Shown: in pieces, positions 54,033-61,261 of the stretch
Position numbering within the stretch: the stretch's first letter is position 1
Layout of the letters: each line of letters starts with the position of its first letter
NCBI GenBank assembly: GCA_963765285.1
Contig: CAVXVR010000009.1
Location: forward strand, 186,001-250,000
DNA length: 64,000 bases
Direction: 5' to 3'
Source: CAVWZH01 sp963765285
Lineage (GTDB): Bacteria; Acidobacteriota; Terriglobia; Terriglobales; Acidobacteriaceae
Notes under the pieces: model-generated
What the model saw: the letters and a program-made list of their open reading frames with translations, nothing else
Told to the model about the DNA's origin: nothing
The model's database searches: none
Translations under genes and position numbers: made by a program

Positions 54033-54419
54033 TTACGTCGGCCTGTATTTGAACGCTTCCGGGCGGCGCGTTTTCAAGGCCGAGGTTTTGCCTTTCACTA
54101 TCCAGTACCAGTTGCCGCGCTCGTAGCGGGTGTTTTCTGTGCGGTAGCGCAGGACCGCTCCGGCGTATTGGGAGAGGATTACGACTACGTCGCTGTTGCT
54201 GGGGAGTGAGTCGACGTCGAACTGCTCGAAGTCCTGGAAGGGGCGATAGCCGGTGATGATCTTGTTAATGCTGTCGAGCGTGGTGTTGAGAAACTTCAGC
54301 TTGAACTTGTTGACCGGGTCGTTGGGCTTTTTGCGGGAGAGTTCGGACATTTCGTCGAGGAAAGAGTGAAGCTGCTGCTCTAGCTTCTCGAATTCCCAGA
54401 CTTCTTCTTTGTTGTCCAT
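54033..54419 (-). CDS. Unknown small soluble protein
   Basis: A 128-residue protein rich in charged residues. A helical first half (EEVWEFEKLEQQLHSFLDEMSELSRKK) is followed by a beta-like second half (DVVVILSQYAGAVLRYRTENTRY, then GNWYWIVKGKTSALKTRRPE). No family is recognised. It may be cotranscribed with the 53-residue membrane protein gene. Confidence 0.6.
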   Translation of the reverse strand: MDNKEEVWEFEKLEQQLHSFLDEMSELSRKKPNDPVNKFKLKFLNTTLDSINKIITGYRPFQDFEQFDVDSLPSNSDVVVILSQYAGAVLRYRTENTRYERGNWYWIVKGKTSALKTRRPEAFKYRPT

Positions 54420-54474
54420 TGCCTGATTTTAGAACAGAGGAGAAGGCGGGGAACAGCAGGTCCCTCGACTCCGC

Positions 54475-54558
54475 GATGGGATTCGCGAAGCGAATCCCAT
54501 CGCTCCGCTCGGGATGACAGTTCTTTGGGGGCGCTGGCGGCCCGACTGAAGTCGGGCC
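54475..54558. repeat. Hairpin cluster including REP-like copy 2
   Basis: GATGGGATTCGC and GCGAATCCCATC (54475-54501) form a perfect 12-base-pair stem around GAA. GGCCCGAC (54539-54546), TGAA, GTCGGGCC (54551-54558) form an eight-base-pair copy of the REP-like core. Further short hairpins (GTGCG/CGCAC, GCGAG/CTCGC) follow to about 54598. The gap to the next gene is otherwise empty except for the terminator. Confidence 0.65.
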
Positions 54559-54617
54559 CTTCCCGATTCGTGCGTGCTCCCGCGCACGAGCGAGGACGCT
54601 CGCGCCTACATTGGTGA

Positions 54618-54661
54618 CGAAAATCCCCACCCTAATCGCACAGAACGCGATTAGGATGGGG
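54618..54661 (-). terminator. Intrinsic terminator after the PD-(D/E)XK-like gene
   Basis: Stem of 15 positions, one mismatch, between 54625-54639 and 54647-54661, loop of seven bases, followed on the minus strand by ATTTTCG. The flank GGGTGCCCCATCC is shared with the terminator at 52507. Confidence 0.75.
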
Positions 54662-54686
54662 CACCCTCGTGAGCACTTCCACGGGC

Positions 54687-56069
54687 CTAACTGGGGCAGG
54701 CGCGGATGAATTCTACGTACTTCTTCTTTAACACGTCTAACGGATCGCGTTGCCTGGATTCGTATAGGGTTACGATTTGTTCGAGATCGTAGTCGTCGAG
54801 GATCAGGATGCAGCGGCGCTGGCCGGCCCAGAGGTCCACCGTATTCCGATAGACCTTGGGCAGGGGCATTCTTCTGGTGAGGAGCACTCCGAATTTGCCG
54901 AACTGGTCGGTCATGTAGCGGTTTAGCTGGTTGATGTGTTCGCCGTGAAGTTCGTTGACGTTTTTCATCTCCATGACAATCTGGCGGCAGTCGTATTTGT
55001 CGAACAGCTCGGCTAGCAATTCATGGGAGCGGTTGTTGTAGAAGATTAAGTCGCGGATTTGGACGCCGGACTCGGTGCGGGACTGGGCTTTGGCGAAGTC
55101 GAGTTGGGGGTAGAAGGCCGAGGCTAGGAGGCGGGAGAGTTCGCGTTCGTATTTCACGTCGCTCTCTTCTTTTGTGCCCCGGGGCAGGGCCTTGATGACT
55201 TCCAGGCTCTTTTTGGCGGAGGCGATGGGAATCTGGCTGAAGAGGGGATCGTTTTTGCAGTCTTCGGCAGAGCGTTCTTTGGCGGCTACGTAGTCGCGGA
55301 CGGCTCCGTAGTTTTGCCGATTGAAGGTTAGGACAGCGATTCGGGATTGGTCGGTGGCTGCGGGTGATTTTTCTTTGTTCTTGTCTCTGGGGAAGTGCTC
55401 GGTGACGTATTCGTTGAAGTCCAGCCAGGGTTTGAAGCGCAGCCAGCGCTTGGGGACGAATACGATGGGCTTGCTGTCTTCGGGGTTGACCGGAAGCTTG
55501 AGGTTGCGTTCCACGGCGATTTTGTTTTCGCGGTAGCTGTAAACGGGCGTTGTGCTGCTGGTGGTGGGAATTCCGTACTTGTCGCACTGCTGGATGGTGT
55601 AGTCGATGAGGAACGACTTGAGAAGATTGCAGGCAATGTCGCTGATGCGGTCTTTGGAGATGTGATCGACGAAGAACTGAATTTCTTCGAAGTGGATGAA
55701 GCCGCGCTTGTCATATTCGGGGACGACGCGGAAAAGGTCGAGGATTTCGGCGGCGGTGGCGCTGCCGATGCGGTGGCCGGCACGGGTGTGGGAGTGGCCG
55801 AATCCGACTTCGTCACACTCGCTTAGGGCGGTTAGCGTATCGATGGCCTGGGAGTGCTGGCCCTGCTTTTCCAGGTATCCGAGATGATTGAAAGAGTTGA
55901 TGACGGCGGTGTGGAGGGCGTTGTCCTGCTGGGAGGGGGAGCGCCAGAGCAGGAACGGGTCGAGGTAGAGGGGAATGTCTTCGTCTAGGAAGGGGATGGC
56001 GAAGTCGGCCTCGGATTGGGAGATTAGGATGCCATAGTAGTCGGTAAGGCGCGGGCGGACTATGGGCAT
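54687..56069 (-). CDS. Unknown protein with a PD-(D/E)XK nuclease-like C-terminal region
   Basis: A 460-residue protein. The first part, PRLTDYYGILISQSEADFAIPFLDEDIPLYLDPFLLW, is a distinctive opening. The C-terminal region shows SGVQIRDLIFYNN (Asp340), then QIVMEMKNV (Glu367, Lys369), then HINQLNRYMTD: a D-(27)-ExK arrangement with a following Q-x-L-x-x-Y helix as in PD-(D/E)XK nucleases. Activity is not shown; the motif could be a coincidence. Proteins with this beginning are, as far as I recall, of unknown function and scattered among bacteria, which would suit a defence gene. Confidence 0.6.
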   Translation of the reverse strand: MPIVRPRLTDYYGILISQSEADFAIPFLDEDIPLYLDPFLLWRSPSQQDNALHTAVINSFNHLGYLEKQGQHSQAIDTLTALSECDEVGFGHSHTRAGHRIGSATAAEILDLFRVVPEYDKRGFIHFEEIQFFVDHISKDRISDIACNLLKSFLIDYTIQQCDKYGIPTTSSTTPVYSYRENKIAVERNLKLPVNPEDSKPIVFVPKRWLRFKPWLDFNEYVTEHFPRDKNKEKSPAATDQSRIAVLTFNRQNYGAVRDYVAAKERSAEDCKNDPLFSQIPIASAKKSLEVIKALPRGTKEESDVKYERELSRLLASAFYPQLDFAKAQSRTESGVQIRDLIFYNNRSHELLAELFDKYDCRQIVMEMKNVNELHGEHINQLNRYMTDQFGKFGVLLTRRMPLPKVYRNTVDLWAGQRRCILILDDYDLEQIVTLYESRQRDPLDVLKKKYVEFIRACPS

Positions 56070-56170
56070 GGGTCATTGTAGGACTGGAATGGCACGGCGT
56101 TCCAGGTTGGGCGGCGGTGGCGGGCGGTGTGCCGCCCATGCGGGGCGGGATCAAGGCTCGGGTTTCTTGC

Positions 56171-56190
56171 GGCACGGCTGAAGCCGTGCC
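56171..56190. repeat. REP-like hairpin, copy 3
   Basis: GGCACGGC (56171-56178), TGAA, GCCGTGCC (56183-56190), a perfect eight-base-pair stem. The flank CCCTTTCACGAAG is shared with copy 1. The 248-base gap around it has no gene. Confidence 0.7.
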
Positions 56191-56317
56191 CTTTCACGAA
56201 GGCTGCTACGGTGCGCTCGGCTGGACGGGTTCCTTCGGCATCCCCCTCGGCTCCGCTCGGGGCTGCGGCAAAACAGGACAAGCTCCGACTCGTCCCTACG
56301 CCACCTGTTGAGTTAAG

Positions 56318-56599
56318 TCAGCGCCGCGCACCGGCGCGGCTGCGGCGGGCGAGATAGCCATGATCGAGCGCGTGGCGGATGAGCGTTTTGATCACCGCTT
56401 GCCGGCTGATATTCATCTCGGCGGCCGTACGGTCGAGCTCTTCCAGCATGGGAGACGAGAAATCGACATTCACCCGTTGAACCGGGCGCATCATTTTGCC
56501 TTTGTTGGTGAAGAAACGCGATACATCCCGGCCGCTGTCCGCCTGGCGTGCAATGGACTCGGCTGAAACCGGCCGCTGAGACTTACGAGTGTTCTTCAT
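56318..56599 (-). CDS. brnA: BrnA-type antitoxin (ribbon-helix-helix)
   Basis: A 93-residue protein. RVNVDFSSPMLEELDRTAAEMNISRQAVIKTLIRHALDHGYLA is a ribbon-helix-helix DNA-binding domain at the C-terminus, which fits BrnA/CopG antitoxins. The ATG at 56599 overlaps the end of the toxin gene by 17 bases, so the pair is translationally linked. It should repress from the palindrome at 56865-56879 and neutralise BrnT. Confidence 0.82.
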   Translation of the reverse strand: MKNTRKSQRPVSAESIARQADSGRDVSRFFTNKGKMMRPVQRVNVDFSSPMLEELDRTAAEMNISRQAVIKTLIRHALDHGYLARRSRAGARR

Positions 56600-56861
56600 A
56601 AAGCTGTTGCTCCTGTCGCGTTGCCTTCCACAGAGTGACCAGGTGGTAGTACTCACCCTCCTCGTCTTCTCGGACTTCGAAAATCAAACTGTACAATCTT
56701 TCTCCAACCCAGCCGATAGCACGGAATTGCTCCGAAACGTCCGATCTCTGATCGAGGTAATAGGGGCGAGCGAAAATCTCCTGCGCCTCCTCGAACCCGA
56801 TGCCCCGTTTCGGGTTTCTCCTCAGCCGGGCGCTCTTCCGGCGATCAAAATGAAACCGCAT
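56583..56861 (-). CDS. brnT: BrnT-type toxin (ribonuclease)
   Basis: A 92-residue RelE-fold protein (PF04365). Family marks are FHFDRRKSARLRRNPKRGIGFEEAQEIFARPYYLDQ and the ending LVTLWKATRQEQQLYEEH. BrnT cleaves RNA and stops growth; BrnA binds it. The ATG is at 56861, only four bases from the operator palindrome. Here the toxin gene is first and the antitoxin second, the usual brnT-brnA order. Confidence 0.85.
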   Translation of the reverse strand: MRFHFDRRKSARLRRNPKRGIGFEEAQEIFARPYYLDQRSDVSEQFRAIGWVGERLYSLIFEVREDEEGEYYHLVTLWKATRQEQQLYEEHS

Positions 56862-56864
56862 ATA

Positions 56865-56879
56865 GTATAACAGTTATAC
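56865..56879 (-). promoter_or_regulatory. Perfect operator palindrome of the brnT-brnA operon
   Basis: GTATAAC (56865-56871), A, GTTATAC (56873-56879) is a 15-base perfect palindrome ending four bases from the brnT ATG, in an AT-rich stretch that also contains a -10-like TATACT. It has almost no room for a Shine-Dalgarno site, so brnT mRNA may be nearly leaderless. Confidence 0.75.
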
Positions 56880-56997
56880 CATTCTGCGGGTCGCCCGTCC
56901 AAGCTCCGCTTGGACAGGGGCTGTGCTGGTCGGCGGTGGCGCGGCGCCGGCTCGCGTGCCGTCCATGCTGGGCGGGGTTGCGGCTCCGGTTTCTTTC

Positions 56998-57018
56998 GGC
57001 ACGGGCTGAAGCTGTGCC
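56998..57018. repeat. REP-like hairpin, copy 4 (degenerate)
   Basis: GGCACGGGC, TGAA, GCTGTGCC (56998-57018): the stem has mismatches compared with copies 3 and 5. The gap 56862-57096 otherwise holds only the brnT operator. Confidence 0.5.
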
Positions 57019-57096
57019 CTGACACAAATCCTTCGCGGGCAAGAGTGCCTCGCGCCACACCGCGAGGTGGCACTGTTATCATTTCAGCCGCCTTCG

Positions 57097-57348
57097 ATGA
57101 GCAAGTGGACTCGAACGCGCCGCGATCCAGGCCGCAGTTACACGGATGAAGACACCGAACGAACCGAAAGACTGATTGCGAGGGTGCGCAAGTTTCTGGA
57201 AGAAGGTGTACCCGAGGACGAGCCGGAATTCGTTGTAGCGGTAAAGGCTGCAAAGCCGAAAATAACGGCGAGTGAATTAAAGGAAGTGATTAGGCAGTTT
57301 CGCGCCGCCGTTTACGAGCGGCAACAGCGCGATCTATGGCGGCGTTGA
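57097..57348 (+). CDS. Small unknown helical protein
   Basis: An 83-residue basic, mostly helical protein (ERTERLIARVRKFLEEGV, then KITASELKEVIRQFRAAVYERQQRDLWRR). No known family. The ATG at 57097 is the first in the well-composed part of the frame; an ATG 30 bases upstream is possible. Its 3' end overlaps by 59 bases the convergent gene at 57290-57502. Confidence 0.45.
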   Translation: MSKWTRTRRDPGRSYTDEDTERTERLIARVRKFLEEGVPEDEPEFVVAVKAAKPKITASELKEVIRQFRAAVYERQQRDLWRR

Positions 57349-57502
57349 ACTTCTTTTCAGACTCTTCGAGTTCTTTGGGCGTCATTTTCCTCGCGCCCTC
57401 ATCGATGATGCTTCTCATGGTGTCGAGCAGCGTATCCATGGCAGATTTCTGCTTGACGGCTGAGGATGCCGCGCGCGGTTTGTGCTGATCTGCTTTGGGC
57501 AT
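57290..57502 (-). CDS. Small basic protein overlapping its convergent neighbour
   Basis: A 70-residue protein (MPKADQHKPRAASSAVKQKSAMDTLLDTMRSIIDEGARKMTPKELEESEKKFNAAIDRAV and a basic end). It is helical and charged, with no known family. AAGAGTG precedes this ATG; a start at 57538 would add 12 basic residues. One of the two convergent frames may be the only real gene. Confidence 0.45.
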   Translation of the reverse strand: MPKADQHKPRAASSAVKQKSAMDTLLDTMRSIIDEGARKMTPKELEESEKKFNAAIDRAVAARKRRRETA

Positions 57503-57659
57503 CACTCTTACTTTACCGCGTCGGGCTGGCGCCTTCATAGATCGACCAATGTACTACTTTTAGTCGCTGGCGACGAGGTGCGACACTTCAGCTTGCCTTG
57601 CAAGTCGTTGATTATGCGTAAGTGAAGTCCGCGGGCGTGGTCGGAATCTCACTGCCTGC

Positions 57660-57678
57660 GGCACGGCTGAGCCGTGCC
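57660..57678. repeat. REP-like hairpin, copy 5
   Basis: GGCACGGC (57660-57667), TGA, GCCGTGCC (57671-57678). The neighbouring GCTCATCGTCGGAATGACAA also ends the element at 19791-19896. The surrounding gap 57539-57777 has no gene. Confidence 0.65.
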
Positions 57679-57777
57679 CTCAAGAAGGCGGCCTCGCTGC
57701 GCTCATCGTCGGAATGACAATCGGGAAGGGTATCCGCCGAAATGGAGGGAACTCAGTGACGGGTGAACATCCGAGAG

Positions 57778-58047
57778 TCAGGCGCTGAATCTCTCTGCCG
57801 CGCGAGCCTTTGCCTTGGCTGCTTCTTCGTCGCGATTCTTCGGAGGCGCGGCGGTTTCGAGGGAAAGAAGTAGGCGGCTCGAGATACCGGCTACTTCATC
57901 GATCGCCGCCAGAAACGCGGGCTCATTCGCCTTTGACGGCTTGTTGAAGCCGGTGATCTTTCTTACGAACTGAAGCGACGCTGCCCGAATCTCTTCTTCC
58001 GTGACGGGCGGATCAAAATTAAAAAGGGTTTTGATATTGCGGCACAT
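57778..58047 (-). CDS. DUF2277 family protein
   Basis: An 89-residue protein of PF10041. The start MCRNIKTLFNFDPPVTEEEIRAASLQFVRKITGFNKPSKANEPAF is diagnostic. The cysteine and following aromatic residues are conserved in the family; its function is not known. The C-terminus is basic (EEAAKAKARAAERFSA). Confidence 0.85.
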   Translation of the reverse strand: MCRNIKTLFNFDPPVTEEEIRAASLQFVRKITGFNKPSKANEPAFLAAIDEVAGISSRLLLSLETAAPPKNRDEEAAKAKARAAERFSA

Positions 58048-58358
58048 TTTGTAACCTCAACCATCGAGACTCAAAGCGATACCAGAGTACCGAGCAGGCT
58101 TTCTATCCTAACAATCTTCGAAACGCATACGGAAGGGCGCCTGCTAAGTCAAGTCTCCTTTCGGAGATTAAAACGTACACCAAAGTAGCTACGGCATGCA
58201 GTCTGTAAGTCCCGCGTCATCAACGGTTATTATTTTCTTCAATAACTTACCGGCACGGATTTTATGCTTCTGCGAGTGTTCCGCACGGAACACTTTGTCG
58301 AATCCGAACGATCAAGCCTTGTATTTGAACCAGGTATCAGATATTTTTGTGCGGCCCA
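58048..58358. promoter_or_regulatory. Gap with a perfect palindrome and a possible promoter
   Basis: GTGTTCCG (58276-58283), CA, CGGAACAC (58286-58293) is inverted and could be an operator. TTGTAT (58319-58324) and TATTTT (58342-58347) are 17 bases apart and lie just before the TonB-C gene. No coding sequence is evident in the 311 bases. Confidence 0.4.
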
Positions 58359-58751
58359 ATGCTTCGTCGTGTCGCAGTCGCTGTGCTTGTGCTGCTAATT
58401 AATTGCAGCTTTTTCGCCCAAGAAACCCAGCCTCCATCCAGCATCATGAAAGTATGCAGCGCGAAAAATCCGCCGCCCTGTGCCGACACCGCTCCTCGAC
58501 TGACTCACTACGTTGACCCCAAATATAGCGACGAGGCTCGCAGACTGAAGATTCGTGGCAACGTGTTGCTCTACCTAGTGGTCGGCACCGATGGCCGGGC
58601 GCACGACGTGCGAGTGATAAATGGGCTGGGGCATGGGCTGGACCAGGAGGCAGTCAAGGCAGCCGAGAAGTGGAAATTTACCCCCGGTTCCATTCACGGG
58701 ACGCCGGTTGCGGTTCAGCTCAACGCCGAAGCGACCTTTCGGATCTATTGA
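58359..58751 (+). CDS. TonB C-terminal-domain protein (energy transducer type)
   Basis: A 130-residue exported protein (signal peptide VAVAVLVLLINCSFFAQ). The TonB-C fold is seen in HYVDPKYSDEARRLKIRGNVLLYLVVGTDGRAHDVRVINGLGHGLDQEAVKAAEKWKF. In TonB this domain meets outer-membrane receptors. Here it has a signal peptide and no long proline linker and no membrane helix after it, so it may act as a free periplasmic domain. No ExbB/ExbD genes are near. Confidence 0.85.
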   Translation: MLRRVAVAVLVLLINCSFFAQETQPPSSIMKVCSAKNPPPCADTAPRLTHYVDPKYSDEARRLKIRGNVLLYLVVGTDGRAHDVRVINGLGHGLDQEAVKAAEKWKFTPGSIHGTPVAVQLNAEATFRIY

Positions 58752-58767
58752 CCCAGCCGTCGCGGCC

Positions 58768-59331
58768 TTACTTTTGCGGGCGCGATTCTGGGGGCACCAT
58801 GCCTGCGACCCGATAGTAGACCACGAGCTGTCCGTAGTGCTCGCCGGAATGTTCGGCCAAACCGTAAGCCAGCGCGACCAGCGGAAACCGGTTGTGCGAT
58901 TCAGCGCTCTCGACACTTTGCATCAGTCCGGAGTCGCCTTTTGCCTGGATGATTTCGGCGCCGTCAGCAAATGATTTTTTCAAGTACGCCACGACCGCGG
59001 CTTTGGTTTTGTAGTGAGCGCGGTCCTCATCATCGACCGGCTTTTTTCCGCTGGCGACGGCAGTGAATAAATCGTTCGACCCGGCCACGTGCAGCAACTG
59101 CTCGGCAAAGCTGCGCTGAGCGGGAGTGGGCTTGAAATCGTATTTGGCCTCGGGAAAATCTTCTGCCATGGCGATCAGTTTGCGCCCAATGTCGTTCCAG
59201 TCTGCGAGCGTGACTTGCGAAAGACTCAGTACTTTGGGCGACGGGGCGCTTTGCGCGCCGGCGACCGGCAGGAGCAACATGGCGGCAGCAGCCGCCAGGA
59301 TCAGCTTGGTCTTTTTCCTGGTCATGCTCAT
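58768..59331 (-). CDS. Secreted DinB-family protein
   Basis: A 187-residue exported protein (signal peptide KLILAAAAAMLLLPVAGAQ) with the DinB four-helix bundle. The metal-binding histidines are seen in EQLLHVAGSNDLF and in the late AEHSGEHYGQLVVYYRVAG. Family members are metal-dependent thiol transferases or unknown proteins. The start at 59331 is chosen from three close ATGs because GGAGG lies eight bases from it. Confidence 0.8.
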   Translation of the reverse strand: MSMTRKKTKLILAAAAAMLLLPVAGAQSAPSPKVLSLSQVTLADWNDIGRKLIAMAEDFPEAKYDFKPTPAQRSFAEQLLHVAGSNDLFTAVASGKKPVDDEDRAHYKTKAAVVAYLKKSFADGAEIIQAKGDSGLMQSVESAESHNRFPLVALAYGLAEHSGEHYGQLVVYYRVAGMVPPESRPQK

Positions 59332-59480
59332 GATCATTTCCTCCGATTGAAAGTCTTGCTCCGCTTAGACGACAGGACAATGCCGCGGACAGCAAGCCAC
59401 GAGAATATATCCGAAAGACAGAATCGGTTCCGGATGGCGTTTTGTTATTCTCGTTGTTCCCGGCTTCTTCGGGTGTTGGT

Positions 59481-60023
59481 GTGAAGACCTTTTACCCAAA
59501 AAACCGAGAGGAGTGGCGTGCCTGGCTGGGGAAGAACGGCCGGAGCGCGAAAGAGATCTGGCTTGTGTATTACAAGAAGGGCTCGGGTAGGCCTCGCGTT
59601 CCATATGACGACGCGGTGGAAGAAGCGCTCTGTTTCGGCTGGGTTGATGGTGTCGTCCGAAAGATGGATGCCGAGCGCTATGTCCAGCGATTCAGTCCGC
59701 GCCGGGCGGCCAGCCAGTGGTCGGAGCTGAACATCAGACGGGCCAGGAAGATGATCCGCGCCGAGCGGATGACAGTGCACGGCTTGGCGGTATTCGATCC
59801 GGCGCGCAAGCGAGCTCCGCACCCGACCAAGCTTCCCAGTCTGTTGGAGCAGCAATTCAAGACGGCAAGCCCGGCGTGGGGGAATTTCCAGAACTTTCCG
59901 CCTTCGTACCGCCGCATGACCATCGCCTGGGTAGCGAGCGCGAAGAAGGAAGAAACCCGGCGGAGACGCCTCCAACAGCTCATCGACTTTTCGGCCCAGA
60001 AGAAAAGAATCAAGTTTATGTAG
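59481..60023 (+). CDS. YdeI/OmpD-associated family protein
   Basis: A 180-residue soluble protein. It opens TFYPKNREEWRAWLGKNGRSAKEIWLVYYKKGSG, has EALCFGWVDGVVRKMD, RFSPRRAASQWSELN and ends with a C-terminal OmdA-type stretch (PPSYRRMTIAWVASAKKEETRRRRLQQ). Family members are linked to bacteriocin tolerance in E. coli, but the activity is not established. The GTG at 59481 matches the conserved start; an upstream TTG adds 13 residues. Confidence 0.85.
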   Translation: MKTFYPKNREEWRAWLGKNGRSAKEIWLVYYKKGSGRPRVPYDDAVEEALCFGWVDGVVRKMDAERYVQRFSPRRAASQWSELNIRRARKMIRAERMTVHGLAVFDPARKRAPHPTKLPSLLEQQFKTASPAWGNFQNFPPSYRRMTIAWVASAKKEETRRRRLQQLIDFSAQKKRIKFM

Positions 60024-60127
60024 AGGTTACGGACGATGTGACCATATGGTTACAGTCGTAATCTCACACTGTTACGAAACTTGGAAGAGAATTGGCAACA
60101 CAGCGGTCCCCCACCTCTGTTTCGCCC

Positions 60128-61135
60128 ATGCCAGCCAGCATTCTGATTGCAGATGACCATGAGTCCAGCCTGCTGGGCCTGGAAGGGCTGCTTTGCCTGG
60201 AAGGGTATCGAGTGCTGACCGCAGGCGATGGTGCGCAAGCCATGGCCGAATTTCGCCGGTCGCAACCGGACTTGCTGCTGCTCGACGTCAACATGCCCAA
60301 GATGAGCGGCCTTGAAGTGTGCCGCTTGATCAAAGGAAATCCCGAGACCGCCCTGGTTCCGGTGGTCATGATTACGGCGCTGAGTGCGACCAAGGACCGT
60401 GTGGCGGGAATTGAAGCCGGCGCGGATGACTTCCTGACCAAGCCGGTGGAGCGCGAGCAGTTGCTGGCGCGGGTGCGGTCGCTGTTGCGGCAAAAAGCCT
60501 TCACCGATGAACTGGAGCGGGCGGAAGCGGTGTTGTTCGCGCTGGCCCGGAGCATCGAAGGAAAAGATCCGTACACCCAGGGACATTGCGAGCGGCTGGC
60601 GGACTACTCCGCGCGGCTTGGGGAGCATCTTCATCTTCCGGCGCAGGAGATCAAGGCGCTGCGTCAGGCAGGCATCGTTCACGACATTGGGAAAGTAACC
60701 GTTCCGGACTCCATTCTGTTGAAGCCGGGCAAGCTGACCCGGGCGGAGCGGGTGATCGTACAGCGCCATCCCATCGTGGGGGAAAGAATCTGCGCGCCTC
60801 TGAAATCGTTTCAGCTGCTCCTTCCCATCATTCGCCATCATCACGAAAAGATGGATGGGTCAGGCTATCCCGACGGACTGAAAGGCGAAGCCATTCCTTT
60901 AACCGCCCGTGTTCTGCAGGTGGTCGATGTCTATGATGCGCTGACCACGGTGCGTCCGTACAAACCGGCGCTGTCGCAAGACGAAGCTTTCGAAGTCATG
61001 AGGAAGGAAGTCCACAAAGGCTGGTGGGACTCCAGGGTGTTTGCGGCGTTCGAACAGCTCATGAAAGCTGAAGTGAGCGAGAGCCGACCGGCTCTGGCCG
61101 CCGGAGAGCAGGCCCTGGCCGCAATGGCCGATTGA
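60128..61135 (+). CDS. Response regulator with HD-GYP domain
   Basis: A 335-residue protein of two parts. The receiver domain has Asp53 (LLLLDVNMPKM) and Lys105 (LTKPVE). The HD-GYP domain has HD at residues 185-186 (GIVHDIGKV), the HHH of IRHHHEKMDGSGYPDGL and GYP at 246-248. HD-GYP proteins hydrolyse the second messenger cyclic di-GMP. The start at ATG 60128 begins MPASILIADD; an upstream TTG at 60092 would add 12 residues. No histidine kinase gene is adjacent. Confidence 0.9.
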   Translation: MPASILIADDHESSLLGLEGLLCLEGYRVLTAGDGAQAMAEFRRSQPDLLLLDVNMPKMSGLEVCRLIKGNPETALVPVVMITALSATKDRVAGIEAGADDFLTKPVEREQLLARVRSLLRQKAFTDELERAEAVLFALARSIEGKDPYTQGHCERLADYSARLGEHLHLPAQEIKALRQAGIVHDIGKVTVPDSILLKPGKLTRAERVIVQRHPIVGERICAPLKSFQLLLPIIRHHHEKMDGSGYPDGLKGEAIPLTARVLQVVDVYDALTTVRPYKPALSQDEAFEVMRKEVHKGWWDSRVFAAFEQLMKAEVSESRPALAAGEQALAAMAD

Positions 61136-61261
61136 AGGGCGAATCGATTCCTGTTAAAGCAGTTTCTGAAAGTCGAGCGATGCGCGCCAGATCCCTCGAT
61201 CCGCTGGAGAGAACGCGGGTCTTCGGGATGACTCCTATACGTTTTCTGTACAATCCCACAC

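Noticed and set aside
58276..58293. A LexA box
   Set aside because: The palindrome GTGTTCCG-CA-CGGAACAC does not match LexA consensus forms I know, and the downstream gene has no DNA repair role.
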